This document shows positions 1 through 6,221 of a stretch of DNA of 6,266 bases, piece by piece (position 1 is the first letter of the stretch; every line of letters begins with the position of its first letter). Source of the stretch: an uncultured Pseudomonadota bacterium (lineage in GTDB: Bacteria > Lernaellota > Lernaellaia > Lernaellales > Lernaellaceae). Below the pieces are notes generated by a model. The model did not search any database, had not been told where the DNA came from, and saw nothing but the letters and a program-made list of their open reading frames with translations. The translations under genes and the position numbers were made by a program. The stretch lies in the NCBI GenBank assembly GCA_937967875.1, contig CALBTQ010000723.1, positions 1 to 6,266 on the forward strand, read 5' to 3'.

Positions 1-46
1 AGATCGTATTCGGTGACTGGAGTTCAGACGTGTGCTCTTCCGATCT
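1..46 (+). other. Illumina TruSeq adapter (i7/P7 side), not genomic
   Basis: Bases 13-46 match the standard TruSeq read-2 adapter as I know it, beginning GTGACTGGAGTTCAGACG and ending GCTCTTCCGATCT. Bases 1-4 (AGAT) match the end of the P7 primer, and bases 5-12 (CGTATTCG) sit exactly where the 8-nt i7 index belongs. Genomic sequence therefore starts at about base 47. This is untrimmed read-through carried into the contig. Any gene model touching these bases is unreliable on this side. Confidence 0.98.
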
Positions 47-440
47 ACGTGTCCACGAAAAACATGACCAGCCCGGCCAGGGCCGCGAAGGCGGCGACGA
101 TGATCATGAACATTTCGAACGACGAGCTTTTTTTCACGTCCGGACGCGACTGCGGCGAAATGAATAAAACGCCCACCAGGCTTTGCTGATATTGCCGGGC
201 GATCCGGCGCGCTTCGATCGGGTAACGGTCCTTGTCGTCGATTACCGTACCGTAGCGCCGGGTGCCGACCTTGAGTAAATTGTTGCGGAGCACAAAGCCG
301 ACATACTGTTTATGCAATTCCTCGTTGGCTAAATCGGCGACCACGGCCTGCCACAACTGCTCCTCCTGCGCCAGCGCTTCCCGGTCCGGTTCGCTGGGCG
401 TCGGCGGTGTAAGCAGTTGTTTGAGTTTTTCGTCGTCCAT
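47..440 (-). CDS. Small protein with one C-terminal membrane segment, 3'-truncated
   Basis: I do not recognise a named function. The visible 131 residues start at ATG (440) and have a charged, probably helical soluble part (about 1-105). This contains a stretch around 27-90 (LWQAVVADLANEELHKQYVG onward) that resembles small alpha-helical proteins I associate with deltaproteobacterial genomes. A single hydrophobic segment follows at about 109-129 (FEMFMIIVAAFAALAGLVMF), preceded by Lys103-Lys104. With no signal peptide, this suggests a tail-anchored inner-membrane protein with its N-terminal domain in the cytoplasm. The gene follows the upstream helical-repeat gene with no gap (TAA then ATG). 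No good Shine-Dalgarno sequence is visible, so it is probably translated by coupling. The apparent TAG stop takes only its T from genomic base 47; its A and G come from adapter. The true C-terminus is unknown, though it may be near. Confidence 0.75.
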
Positions 441-1649
441 TTACCGATATTTCTGTTTGACTTCGACAACTTTCCGGGCGGCAACGGCGAGCATGCCCGG
501 CACCTGTTTGCTTTTGGCCAACGATTGCACGTCTTTCAGATTCAAACGATCGATGAATTTAATCGCCACCGTGATCGGTGTTTTCGGATTCCAGCAAAGC
601 TGATGCATGATTTCGTAATTTTTGATCCACTCTTTGTTGGAAGCCACGTAACGAATCAATTCCTCGCGCATCGTCTTGTCCTTGGCGATGCGGATGATTT
701 CCTCGGGCGTGATGCGGGCGTTTTTCAGCACGCATTCCTGAATCATCTTGTTGGAACTTTTGATCAGAATCTGCCGCGCCTCGATGTTGCCCTTAAGGCC
801 CAGTCGCATTTTATCCAACACCGTCATCACGCGAACGCGGTTGGCCAGCGACATGCGCGCGTTGGCGGAAAGATCCTCTTCCGGGTCGATCATGAACTCG
901 GAAGAGAAATCCTCTTCCTCGTTGTAAAGCTCGGCGATAACTTTGTTCATATCCAAATCCGGAGGAATTTCGTTCTCCGGCAGGGAATCCAACATCTCCA
1001 ACAGTTTGGATTTCGGTTTTCGCGCTTCGACCTCCGCCGCTTCCTGCGCAATTTGCTCCTCTTCGTCGAGCGGCTTTTCCTCTTCCGACTTCTCCAACTG
1101 ACTGATGTGCTCGGCCAGAATCTCGTCGATCGAGCGACCGGACAGCGATTCGACGTACTGCCGAACGCGCTCGCGGATTTCCAACGAGAGCTTGGGCTTG
1201 GTCATCAACGCGACCATAATGGCCGACGAATTCAACACGCGCTTCTGGTTGGAGGCGATGATGTTCATCAAGCGATCGCTGTCCAACTGGCTGACCAGGT
1301 AAGCGATCGTCTCGTCGAGCGTCCCCGGGTTCAGGGCGATCAACTCGTAATGTTTCTCTTCCAACTGGCGATTGGCGAACCAGTGCAGAATATGCGGATG
1401 AATCTCTTCCATCAGCACCGATCGCAACAGATCGGGCGGCAGTTCCGACAAGCTGCGCCGCGCTTGATAGCGCACGCGGCGATCCTCGTCGGCAGCCAGG
1501 AAGAACAGAATCGAAGCCAGGTCGCGCGTGCCCATCGGCAACAACAGTCGCGAAGCCATCATGCGCATGGAAGGTGCGGCATCGGCGGGCAATATCTGCT
1601 TGGCGGAATCCGGCAAATCGTCCCAGAGTATGGGTTCGAACGGTCGCAT
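441..1649 (-). CDS. Uncharacterised alpha-helical repeat (HEAT/LRV-like) protein
   Basis: This is a 402-residue soluble protein with no signal peptide or membrane segment. Residues about 28-75 look like a HEAT repeat (ADEDRRVRYQARRSLSELPP). Residues 107-166 and 310-368 are two similar blocks that share ASN, then IM, then a Pro-Lys pair. They are separated by an acidic, low-complexity linker (about 184-262). The C-terminal part (NPKTPITVAIKFIDRLNLKD, then LAKSKQVPG) resembles a family I recall as widespread but uncharacterised in deltaproteobacterial lineages. It is probably a protein-binding scaffold; no catalytic motif is visible. I chose the ATG at 1649 because GGGGAG lies 5 nt upstream. 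An in-frame GTG at 1673 would add 8 residues but has no such site and lies upstream of the predicted transcript start. The gene is the first of a two-gene unit with the membrane protein that follows directly. Confidence 0.85.
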   Translation of the reverse strand: MRPFEPILWDDLPDSAKQILPADAAPSMRMMASRLLLPMGTRDLASILFFLAADEDRRVRYQARRSLSELPPDLLRSVLMEEIHPHILHWFANRQLEEKHYELIALNPGTLDETIAYLVSQLDSDRLMNIIASNQKRVLNSSAIMVALMTKPKLSLEIRERVRQYVESLSGRSIDEILAEHISQLEKSEEEKPLDEEEQIAQEAAEVEARKPKSKLLEMLDSLPENEIPPDLDMNKVIAELYNEEEDFSSEFMIDPEEDLSANARMSLANRVRVMTVLDKMRLGLKGNIEARQILIKSSNKMIQECVLKNARITPEEIIRIAKDKTMREELIRYVASNKEWIKNYEIMHQLCWNPKTPITVAIKFIDRLNLKDVQSLAKSKQVPGMLAVAARKVVEVKQKYR

Positions 1650-1654
1650 ACACT

Positions 1655-1660
1655 CTCCCC
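1655..1660 (-). promoter_or_regulatory. Shine-Dalgarno site for the helical-repeat gene
   Basis: GGGGAG on the minus strand lies 5 nt before the ATG at 1649. This good match fixes the start at 1649 in preference to the longer GTG start at 1673. Confidence 0.75.
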
Positions 1661-1675
1661 GATAGATCGTCACCT

Positions 1676-1704
1676 AGTGTAAAGAAAAGCCGGCGAAGGA
1701 TCAA
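1676..1704 (-). promoter_or_regulatory. Possible sigma70-type promoter for the helical-repeat operon
   Basis: Reading the minus strand, TTGATC (1704-1699) and TACACT (1681-1676) are separated by 17 nt. Each matches the housekeeping consensus at 4 of 6 positions. Transcription would begin near 1669, about 20 nt before the ATG at 1649, leaving room for the ribosome site. The -35 box falls in the loop of the preceding terminator and the spacer covers its downstream arm. The match is moderate and no experiment supports it. Confidence 0.4.
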
Positions 1705-1720
1705 TCTCCCGCGCCGGCCT
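1681..1720 (-). terminator. Rho-independent terminator of the EF-G gene
   Basis: On the minus strand GCCGGCG (1718-1712) pairs perfectly with CGCCGGC (1695-1689). Directly after it comes the T-rich run TTTTCTTT (1688-1681). The stem extends outward by a G-U and an A-U pair. Inside the loop, GGGA can pair with TCCT after one mismatch. It begins about 25 nt after the EF-G stop codon, the expected place and orientation. Confidence 0.88.
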
Positions 1721-1744
1721 ACCTTCATTTTAATTGAAGAAAGT

Positions 1745-3832
1745 TTATTCTTCTTCTTCCTCTTTCTTCGAGGCGTCGATGATCTTCTGCGCCATGTCGC
1801 CCGGCACTTCCTCGTAGTGCGAAAATTCCATCGAGAACGTACCCTGACCGCTGGTCATCGAGCGCAGATCGGGTTCGTATTTGAGCACTTCGGACAAGGG
1901 CACCTGAGCCTTGATGATCGTGTTCTTGCCCTTGCTGCTCATGCCGCCCGGACGGCCGCGCCGGCTGGACATGTCGCCCATGATGTCGCCGGTGGACGCT
2001 TCGGGGACGATGATCTCCATGTTCACGATCGGCTCGAGCAACACCGGTTTGGCCTGCTCGACCGCGGCTTTCAGACACATGCTGCCGGCCATCTTGAAGG
2101 CCATTTCCGAACTGTCGACCGGGTGGAACTTGCCGTCGACGACCGCGACTTCGATGTCCACCAGCGGGTAACCGGCGACGACGCCGCGCGCCAACCGCTC
2201 CTGGCAGCCCTTGTCGACCGCGGGGATGTACTGCCGCGGAATGACGCCGCCGACTACCTTGTCGACGAATTCGTAGCCCGTGCCGCGCTCGCGCGGAGCG
2301 ATGGTCAGTTCGCATTCGCCGAACTGGCCGCGGCCGCCGGTCTGCTTTTTGTGCCGGTAACGCGCCTTGGCCGGCGCCTTGATCGTCTCTTTGTACGGCA
2401 CCTTCGGCGTGGTCATCGTCACCTCGACGCCGAATTTCCGCTTCAGTTTCTCGACCGTCACTTCCAGGTGGCCCTGGCCGACGCCTTCGAGAATGAACTC
2501 GTGCGTCTGTTCGTCGCGACGGATCTGCACCGTCGGGTCTTCTTCGCACAAACGCTGCAGACCGGACTGAATCTTGTCCTCGTCGCCCTTGCTTTTGGGC
2601 TGAATGGCGAAGCTCAACGACGGCTGCGGAATCTTGACCATGTCGTAAATCACCTTGGCCTTTTCGTCGCACAGCGTATCGCCGGTCAGCGTTTCCTTCA
2701 ACTTGGCCACCGCGACGATATCGCCGGTGACGGCCGTGTCGATGGAATCCTTATCCTTGCCCAACAGCTTGTACACCTGGCCCCAACGCTCTTTCGTTTC
2801 GCGATTGGGATTGTAGGCGACCGAGTCCGCGCCGATCGTGCCCGAGAGCACGCGGAAAATATTCAGCTTGCCGGTGTGGCGGTCGATGATCGTCTTGAAC
2901 ACGATCGCCGAGAAGGGTGCGTCTTCGGCGGAAGCCCGCTCGACCGCGTCTTCGGAACCGGGCGTCGTGCCGACGAACGGCTGACGATCCAACGGGCTCG
3001 GGCCCGCATCGGCGATCAGGTTCATCAACGGCTGAATGCCCATATTCTTGTTGGCCGCGCCGCACAGCACCGGCACCAGCGAACCGTCTTTCATGCCGGC
3101 CTTCAGGCCCTCGGCGATATCGACATCGGAAAGCTCTTCGCCTTCCAGGTAAGCCATCATCAGCTCTTCGTTGTTTTCCGCGATCGCTTCAATGGCCTTG
3201 GTGCGGTATTCCTCGTACTGTTCCTGCAGATCGGCCGGAATATCGGCTTCGGTCATCGCGCCCGATCCGTCGCGCGGGAAGGTGTACGCTTTGCCCTTGA
3301 GCACGTCGATCACTCCCTGGAAGGTGTCTTCCTGCCCGTACGGAATCTGCAACGGCGTCAGGGTGACCTTGAAGGTCTCGGAAATTTCCTTGAGCACGCC
3401 GAAATAATTCGCGCGTTCACGGTCCATTTTGTTGATGAACACGATCTTGGGCAGGTTGTGCGCGGTGGCCAGTTCCCAGAACCGTTCAGTCTGCACTTCC
3501 ACGCCGCTGGCGGCGCAGATGGTCAACAGCGCGATGTCCACCGCGTTGATCACGTTGCGGCTGTCGGCGGAGAAGTTGGCGTCGCCCGGCGTGTCCAGAA
3601 TGTTGAAGCGGACCTTCTTCCATTCGGCGCTGGCCAGACCGGTGCTGATCGAAGCGGTTTTGGAGATCTCCTCAGGCTCGAAATCCATTACCGTATTGCC
3701 GTCTTCGACCTTGCCCAACCGCGTGACGGTCTTGGCGTCGAAGAGCATCGCCTCGGCAAGACTCGTTTTCCCGCAGCCGCCGTGGCCGAAAATTCCAACG
3801 TTGCGCAATTTGCCCGATTCAATCACCTTCAT
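1745..3832 (-). CDS. fusA: Elongation factor G-like GTPase, EF-G2 type
   Basis: This 695-residue protein has the full EF-G architecture: G domain (about 1-282), domain II (about 300-395), III (about 405-478), IV (about 480-598) and V (about 600-685). Visible motifs are the P-loop GHGGCGKTS (16-24), DTPGD (80-84), NKMD (134-137) and CGAANKN (257-263). Domain IV carries GGRGQFGEC (499-507) and the tip loop FHPVDSSE (569-576), including His570. EF-G drives ribosomal translocation in the cytoplasm. However, the P-loop differs from the usual AHIDAGKT, the catalytic His of DTPGH is Asp84, and the switch I RGITI is KTASI (58-62). These are features of the EF-G2 paralogue group, whose role is less clear. 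It stands alone, away from any rpsL-rpsG-tuf genes, which also argues against it being the main factor. It ends in KKEEEEE. It has its own likely promoter and terminator. Confidence 0.95.
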   Translation of the reverse strand: MKVIESGKLRNVGIFGHGGCGKTSLAEAMLFDAKTVTRLGKVEDGNTVMDFEPEEISKTASISTGLASAEWKKVRFNILDTPGDANFSADSRNVINAVDIALLTICAASGVEVQTERFWELATAHNLPKIVFINKMDRERANYFGVLKEISETFKVTLTPLQIPYGQEDTFQGVIDVLKGKAYTFPRDGSGAMTEADIPADLQEQYEEYRTKAIEAIAENNEELMMAYLEGEELSDVDIAEGLKAGMKDGSLVPVLCGAANKNMGIQPLMNLIADAGPSPLDRQPFVGTTPGSEDAVERASAEDAPFSAIVFKTIIDRHTGKLNIFRVLSGTIGADSVAYNPNRETKERWGQVYKLLGKDKDSIDTAVTGDIVAVAKLKETLTGDTLCDEKAKVIYDMVKIPQPSLSFAIQPKSKGDEDKIQSGLQRLCEEDPTVQIRRDEQTHEFILEGVGQGHLEVTVEKLKRKFGVEVTMTTPKVPYKETIKAPAKARYRHKKQTGGRGQFGECELTIAPRERGTGYEFVDKVVGGVIPRQYIPAVDKGCQERLARGVVAGYPLVDIEVAVVDGKFHPVDSSEMAFKMAGSMCLKAAVEQAKPVLLEPIVNMEIIVPEASTGDIMGDMSSRRGRPGGMSSKGKNTIIKAQVPLSEVLKYEPDLRSMTSGQGTFSMEFSHYEEVPGDMAQKIIDASKKEEEEE

Positions 3833-3838
3833 TTATTA

Positions 3839-3845
3839 CTCCCTT
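3839..3845 (-). promoter_or_regulatory. Shine-Dalgarno site for the EF-G gene
   Basis: AAGGGAG on the minus strand lies 6 nt before the ATG at 3832, with the spacer TAATAA. It supports the chosen start. Confidence 0.75.
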
Positions 3846-3870
3846 ATGGTGCCAGACTATCTCGTGTCCG

Positions 3871-3911
3871 GATCGGAGAACGACCCCGACTTTTTGGCCG
3901 ATCGCCAAAAA
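3871..3911 (-). repeat. Overlapping inverted repeats in the EF-G leader
   Basis: Two stems can form in this part of the likely 5' leader. Stem 1 pairs TTTTTGGC (3911-3904) with GCCAAAAA (3898-3891) around a 5-nt loop. Stem 2 pairs GATCGG (3903-3898) with CCGATC (3876-3871) around 21 nt. They share base 3898 and the loop of stem 1, so they cannot both form fully. Stem 1 has its T run on the 5' side and A run on the 3' side in both directions, so it is not a normal terminator. A regulatory role is only a guess. Confidence 0.4.
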
Positions 3912-3922
3912 AGAGGGCTATA

Positions 3923-3951
3923 TAAATAGGCTAGCTATATGGAAAAATCAA
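3923..3951 (-). promoter_or_regulatory. Possible promoter for the EF-G gene in an AT-rich gap
   Basis: The 136-bp gap between coaX and the EF-G gene (3833-3968) contains, on the minus strand, TTGATT (3951-3946), a 17-nt spacer and TATTTA (3928-3923). The upstream half of the gap is much richer in A and T than the rest of the window. The -35 matches 4 of 6 and the -10 only 3 of 6, so the exact boxes are uncertain. I see no convincing intrinsic terminator for coaX here, so some read-through into the EF-G gene is possible. Confidence 0.4.
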
Positions 3952-3968
3952 GTCCGTATTCGGTTGGA

Positions 3969-4733
3969 TCACCTATTCAATTGGTGGAGCAAATACAGCC
4001 CTTTGAGGGTCAGCGTGTCGTCCACTTTTTCGATGGTTTCCGACTCCGCATAAATCAACGTCGCCAGCCCGCCGGTGGCCACGGTTTTCATCTTACGCCC
4101 ATATTCGTCCCAGATGCGCCGCACGATGCCGTCGACCAGCCCGACATAGCCGTAAATAATCCCGCTTTGCATCGCCTCGACCGTCGTTTTGCCGATCACC
4201 TGCCGCGGCCGCGTCAACTCGACGCGGGGCAGCTTGCTGGCCCGGAAAAACAGCGCCTCCAGGCTGATCGAAATGCCCGGCGCGATAACTCCGCCCAGGT
4301 ACTCGCCTTTTACGCTGACGATGTCGAAGGTCGTCGCTGTGCCGAAGTCGATGACGATCAGCGCGTCGCGCACGTCGTGATAGGCCGCAACCGAATTGAC
4401 GATGCGGTCCGCGCCCACCTCCCGCGGATTGTCGTACAGGATTGGCATGCCGGTCTTGATGCCCGGGCCGACCACCAGCGCTTTTTGTTTAAACATCTTC
4501 TGCGCCATCGTCTCGAAGCAGCCCGAAAGGGTGGGCACCACGCAGGCGATGACGATGCCGTCCACCTCGCTTGGATCCAACTCCGCGTAATGAAACAGGT
4601 CGCGGATCATGATCTCGTATTCGTCGGCGGTCTTCTGCTTTTTCGTCGCCACCCGCCATTGGGCGCGCAGTTGGTCGTCCTCGAAAATGCCCAGAACGAT
4701 GTTGGTGTTGCCGATATCGATCACGAACAGCAT
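3969..4733 (-). CDS. coaX: Type III pantothenate kinase
   Basis: CoaX phosphorylates pantothenate (vitamin B5) with ATP, the first step of coenzyme A synthesis, in the cytoplasm. Type III enzymes need a monovalent cation and are typically not inhibited by CoA. The 254 residues match the usual length. Family motifs are all present: the phosphate-binding DIGNTN (6-11), GADRIVNSVAAY (107-118) with the likely catalytic Asp109, DFGTATTFD (129-137), GGVIAPGI (147-154) and VIGKTTVEAMQSGIIYG (179-195). The reading frame stays open upstream for 58 more codons. That part overlaps birA in another frame and resembles nothing. The start at ATG 4733 puts MLFVIDIGNTN at the N-terminus as in the family and has GGAGG 10 nt upstream. 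It is the third gene of nadC-birA-coaX, 5 nt after the birA stop. Confidence 0.97.
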   Translation of the reverse strand: MLFVIDIGNTNIVLGIFEDDQLRAQWRVATKKQKTADEYEIMIRDLFHYAELDPSEVDGIVIACVVPTLSGCFETMAQKMFKQKALVVGPGIKTGMPILYDNPREVGADRIVNSVAAYHDVRDALIVIDFGTATTFDIVSVKGEYLGGVIAPGISISLEALFFRASKLPRVELTRPRQVIGKTTVEAMQSGIIYGYVGLVDGIVRRIWDEYGRKMKTVATGGLATLIYAESETIEKVDDTLTLKGLYLLHQLNR

Positions 4734-4738
4734 GGGTT

Positions 4739-5533
4739 TCAATCCTCCGTTAACAAAACGTCGCCACAAGCGACATGGCGCACTTCCCGACCGATCCGCA
4801 CCCGCAAACCGCCGTCCGCGTTCAATCCCTCGGCCACGGCCTGATAGGTTTGCGTCTCTTCCATCACGGTCACGGATTGGGCTTGGATGTGCGCCGCTTC
4901 CTCCCACCGGTGAAACACCCGCGGGCGATCATGCAACCACAATTCGTACCATTTCTCCAGATGAAAAAGAAGGCGCGCCAGAAGTTGTCCGCGCGCAATA
5001 TTCTCTCCGGTTTCCACCGTCAGGCTGGTGATCGCGCCGGCCAACTCGGCCGGAAATTCCTCCCGGACGCTGTTGACGTTGACGCCCAGGCCGACCACCA
5101 GCGCCGGAAAGTCGCTCATCTGCGTCTGACATAAGATGCCGCAGACTTTTTTCCCGTTCAGCAGAACGTCGTTGGGCCACTTCAGACGCAAGGGCCCGGC
5201 GGTGAATGCGCTCAGCGTTTCATACGCCGCAACGCCCGCGGCCAACACCAGGCTGGGCCATTGCTCCAGGGAGCAGGGCGGGCGCAAGAGCACGGAGCAC
5301 AGCAGATCACGCCCGGGCTGGTTGATCCACCGGCGTACCTTCCGCCCGCGTCCGGAAAATTGGTGGTTGGCGACCAGCACCGTTCCCGCCGGCGCTCCTT
5401 GTGCGGCCTGAATCAATAAATCGGCGTTGGTGCTGCCCGTATGCTCGACGATGAAAAGCTGCTCGCGTCCGAGCCACCGGGTGCGCAACGCGGCGGCGAC
5501 GGCGGTCGGGCACAATTCGGCCGGAGGCTTCAT
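4739..5533 (-). CDS. birA: Biotin--[acetyl-CoA-carboxylase] ligase, no DNA-binding domain
   Basis: BirA makes biotinyl-5'-AMP from biotin and ATP and transfers biotin to a lysine of the carboxyl carrier protein of acetyl-CoA carboxylase, which feeds fatty acid synthesis. The 264-residue protein has the catalytic domain with STN (34-36), the biotinyl-AMP loop GRGRKVRRW (61-69), KWPND (118-122), the likely catalytic Lys129 in KVCGIL, and GLGVNVN (148-154). A small SH3-like C-terminal domain follows (about 217-262). The N-terminal helix-turn-helix of the E. coli protein is absent, so this is the enzyme-only form and should not repress biotin genes. Val66 replaces the second glycine of the usual GRGRRGRxW loop. 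The start ATG overlaps the nadC stop (ATGA, 5533-5530). No ribosome site is visible, so translation is probably coupled to nadC. Confidence 0.96.
   Translation of the reverse strand: MKPPAELCPTAVAAALRTRWLGREQLFIVEHTGSTNADLLIQAAQGAPAGTVLVANHQFSGRGRKVRRWINQPGRDLLCSVLLRPPCSLEQWPSLVLAAGVAAYETLSAFTAGPLRLKWPNDVLLNGKKVCGILCQTQMSDFPALVVGLGVNVNSVREEFPAELAGAITSLTVETGENIARGQLLARLLFHLEKWYELWLHDRPRVFHRWEEAAHIQAQSVTVMEETQTYQAVAEGLNADGGLRVRIGREVRHVACGDVLLTED
4744..4748 (-). promoter_or_regulatory. Shine-Dalgarno site for coaX, inside the end of birA
   Basis: GGAGG on the minus strand lies 10 nt before the coaX ATG at 4733, within the last codons of birA. It decides the coaX start against the longer open frame. 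Confidence 0.7.
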
Positions 5534-6221
5534 GCGATGGGCGCCAATTTCATGTTCAAATCGGCCGCCGGGGCGCTGTGCCTAAGCGCGCCGATGCTGA
5601 TGCGGTCGACGCCGGTGGCGGCCAGGGCGGGAATCGACTCCAGGGTGACGCCGCCGGATACTTCCAATTGGGCGCGTCCCGCGGTCAACTCCATGCAACG
5701 GCGGATCCGCTCGTTGTCCATGTTATCCAGCAGGATGATATCCGCCCGCGCAGCCAGCGCGGCGAGCAGTTCTTCCTCGTTGCGCACTTCAACTTCGATA
5801 AGCAGGTCCGGCGCATAGGCGCGCGCTTTGGCGATGGCCGCGATCACGCCGCCGCCAGCCGCAATATGGTTGTCCTTGATCAAAATCTGGTCGTACAAGC
5901 CGATACGATGATTGATCCCGCCGCCGTGGCGCACCGCTTCCTTTTCCAGTTCGCGATACCCCGGCAGCGTTTTGCGCGTATCCAGAATGCGCGCCTTGTG
6001 TTCGCCGACCGCCGCAACGTAACGGGCGGTGAGGGTCGCGATGCCGCACAGGTGACACAGGAAGTTCAGGCAGGTGCGCTCGCCGGCCAGCAACGAACGC
6101 ACGCGGCCGCAAATTTCCGCCAGCGTTTCGCCGGGCCGCAGACGGTCGCCGTCGCTCGCGGAAATTGCCACGCTCGTTTCCGGATCGACGATTTCCCATA
6201 ACGGTTTGAGCAACCGTGTGC
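5530..6221 (-). CDS. nadC: Nicotinate-nucleotide pyrophosphorylase (quinolinate PRTase), 5'-truncated
   Basis: NadC converts quinolinate and PRPP to nicotinate mononucleotide, CO2 and pyrophosphate, the entry of de novo NAD synthesis. About 230 C-terminal residues are present and reach the natural stop. The family is usually about 280-297 residues, so roughly 55-75 N-terminal residues are missing beyond the adapter junction. The active-site residues are visible: GERT in the first helical part, DTRKTLPG (the PRPP/quinolinate Arg-Lys pair), NHRIGL, ILIKDNH, EVEV, ILLDN and the phosphate-binding GVDRISIGAL. The open frame runs to the adapter, and the TTG at 6213 is not a real start. It is the first visible gene of the cofactor operon; its promoter and any nadA/nadB neighbours would lie beyond the contig end. 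The TGA stop overlaps the birA ATG. Confidence 0.96.

Noticed and set aside
1650..1673. GTG start eight codons upstream for the helical-repeat protein
   Set aside because: There is no ribosome site before the GTG, and it lies upstream of the likely transcript start. The ATG at 1649 has GGGGAG at good spacing.
417..1682. A 421-codon open frame on the plus strand opposite the helical-repeat gene
   Set aside because: The composition is typical of an antisense frame, rich in His, Phe, Gln and Arg with no motif. The minus-strand gene has a ribosome site and a coherent repeat structure.
1748..1762. TTC trinucleotide run at the end of the EF-G gene as a phase-variable repeat
   Set aside because: It is only a few units encoding an acidic tail. 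Changes would add or remove Glu codons without shifting the frame.
3870..3880. Internal adapter remnant (GATCGGAGA resembles AGATCGGAAGAGC)
   Set aside because: Only about 7 consecutive bases match and the flanks do not continue as adapter. There is no sign of a chimeric join here.
3891..3911. Intrinsic terminator between coaX and the EF-G gene
   Set aside because: The hairpin has T bases before the stem and A bases after it on both strands, so no U tract follows the stem.
1574..3925. A 783-codon open frame on the plus strand opposite the EF-G gene
   Set aside because: It is the antisense shadow of a GC-rich gene. The product is rich in His, Arg, Asp and Val with no recognisable domain, while the minus strand has every EF-G motif.
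4734..4907. A 58-codon N-terminal extension of coaX
   Set aside because: It overlaps birA in another frame and lacks family similarity. The ATG at 4733 gives the standard CoaX N-terminus and has GGAGG upstream.
47..6221. CRISPR arrays, tRNA or rRNA genes, insertion sequences, defence genes
   Set aside because: Almost all the sequence is taken by five genes, and the gaps (71 and 136 bp between stop and annotated start regions) hold no such elements.
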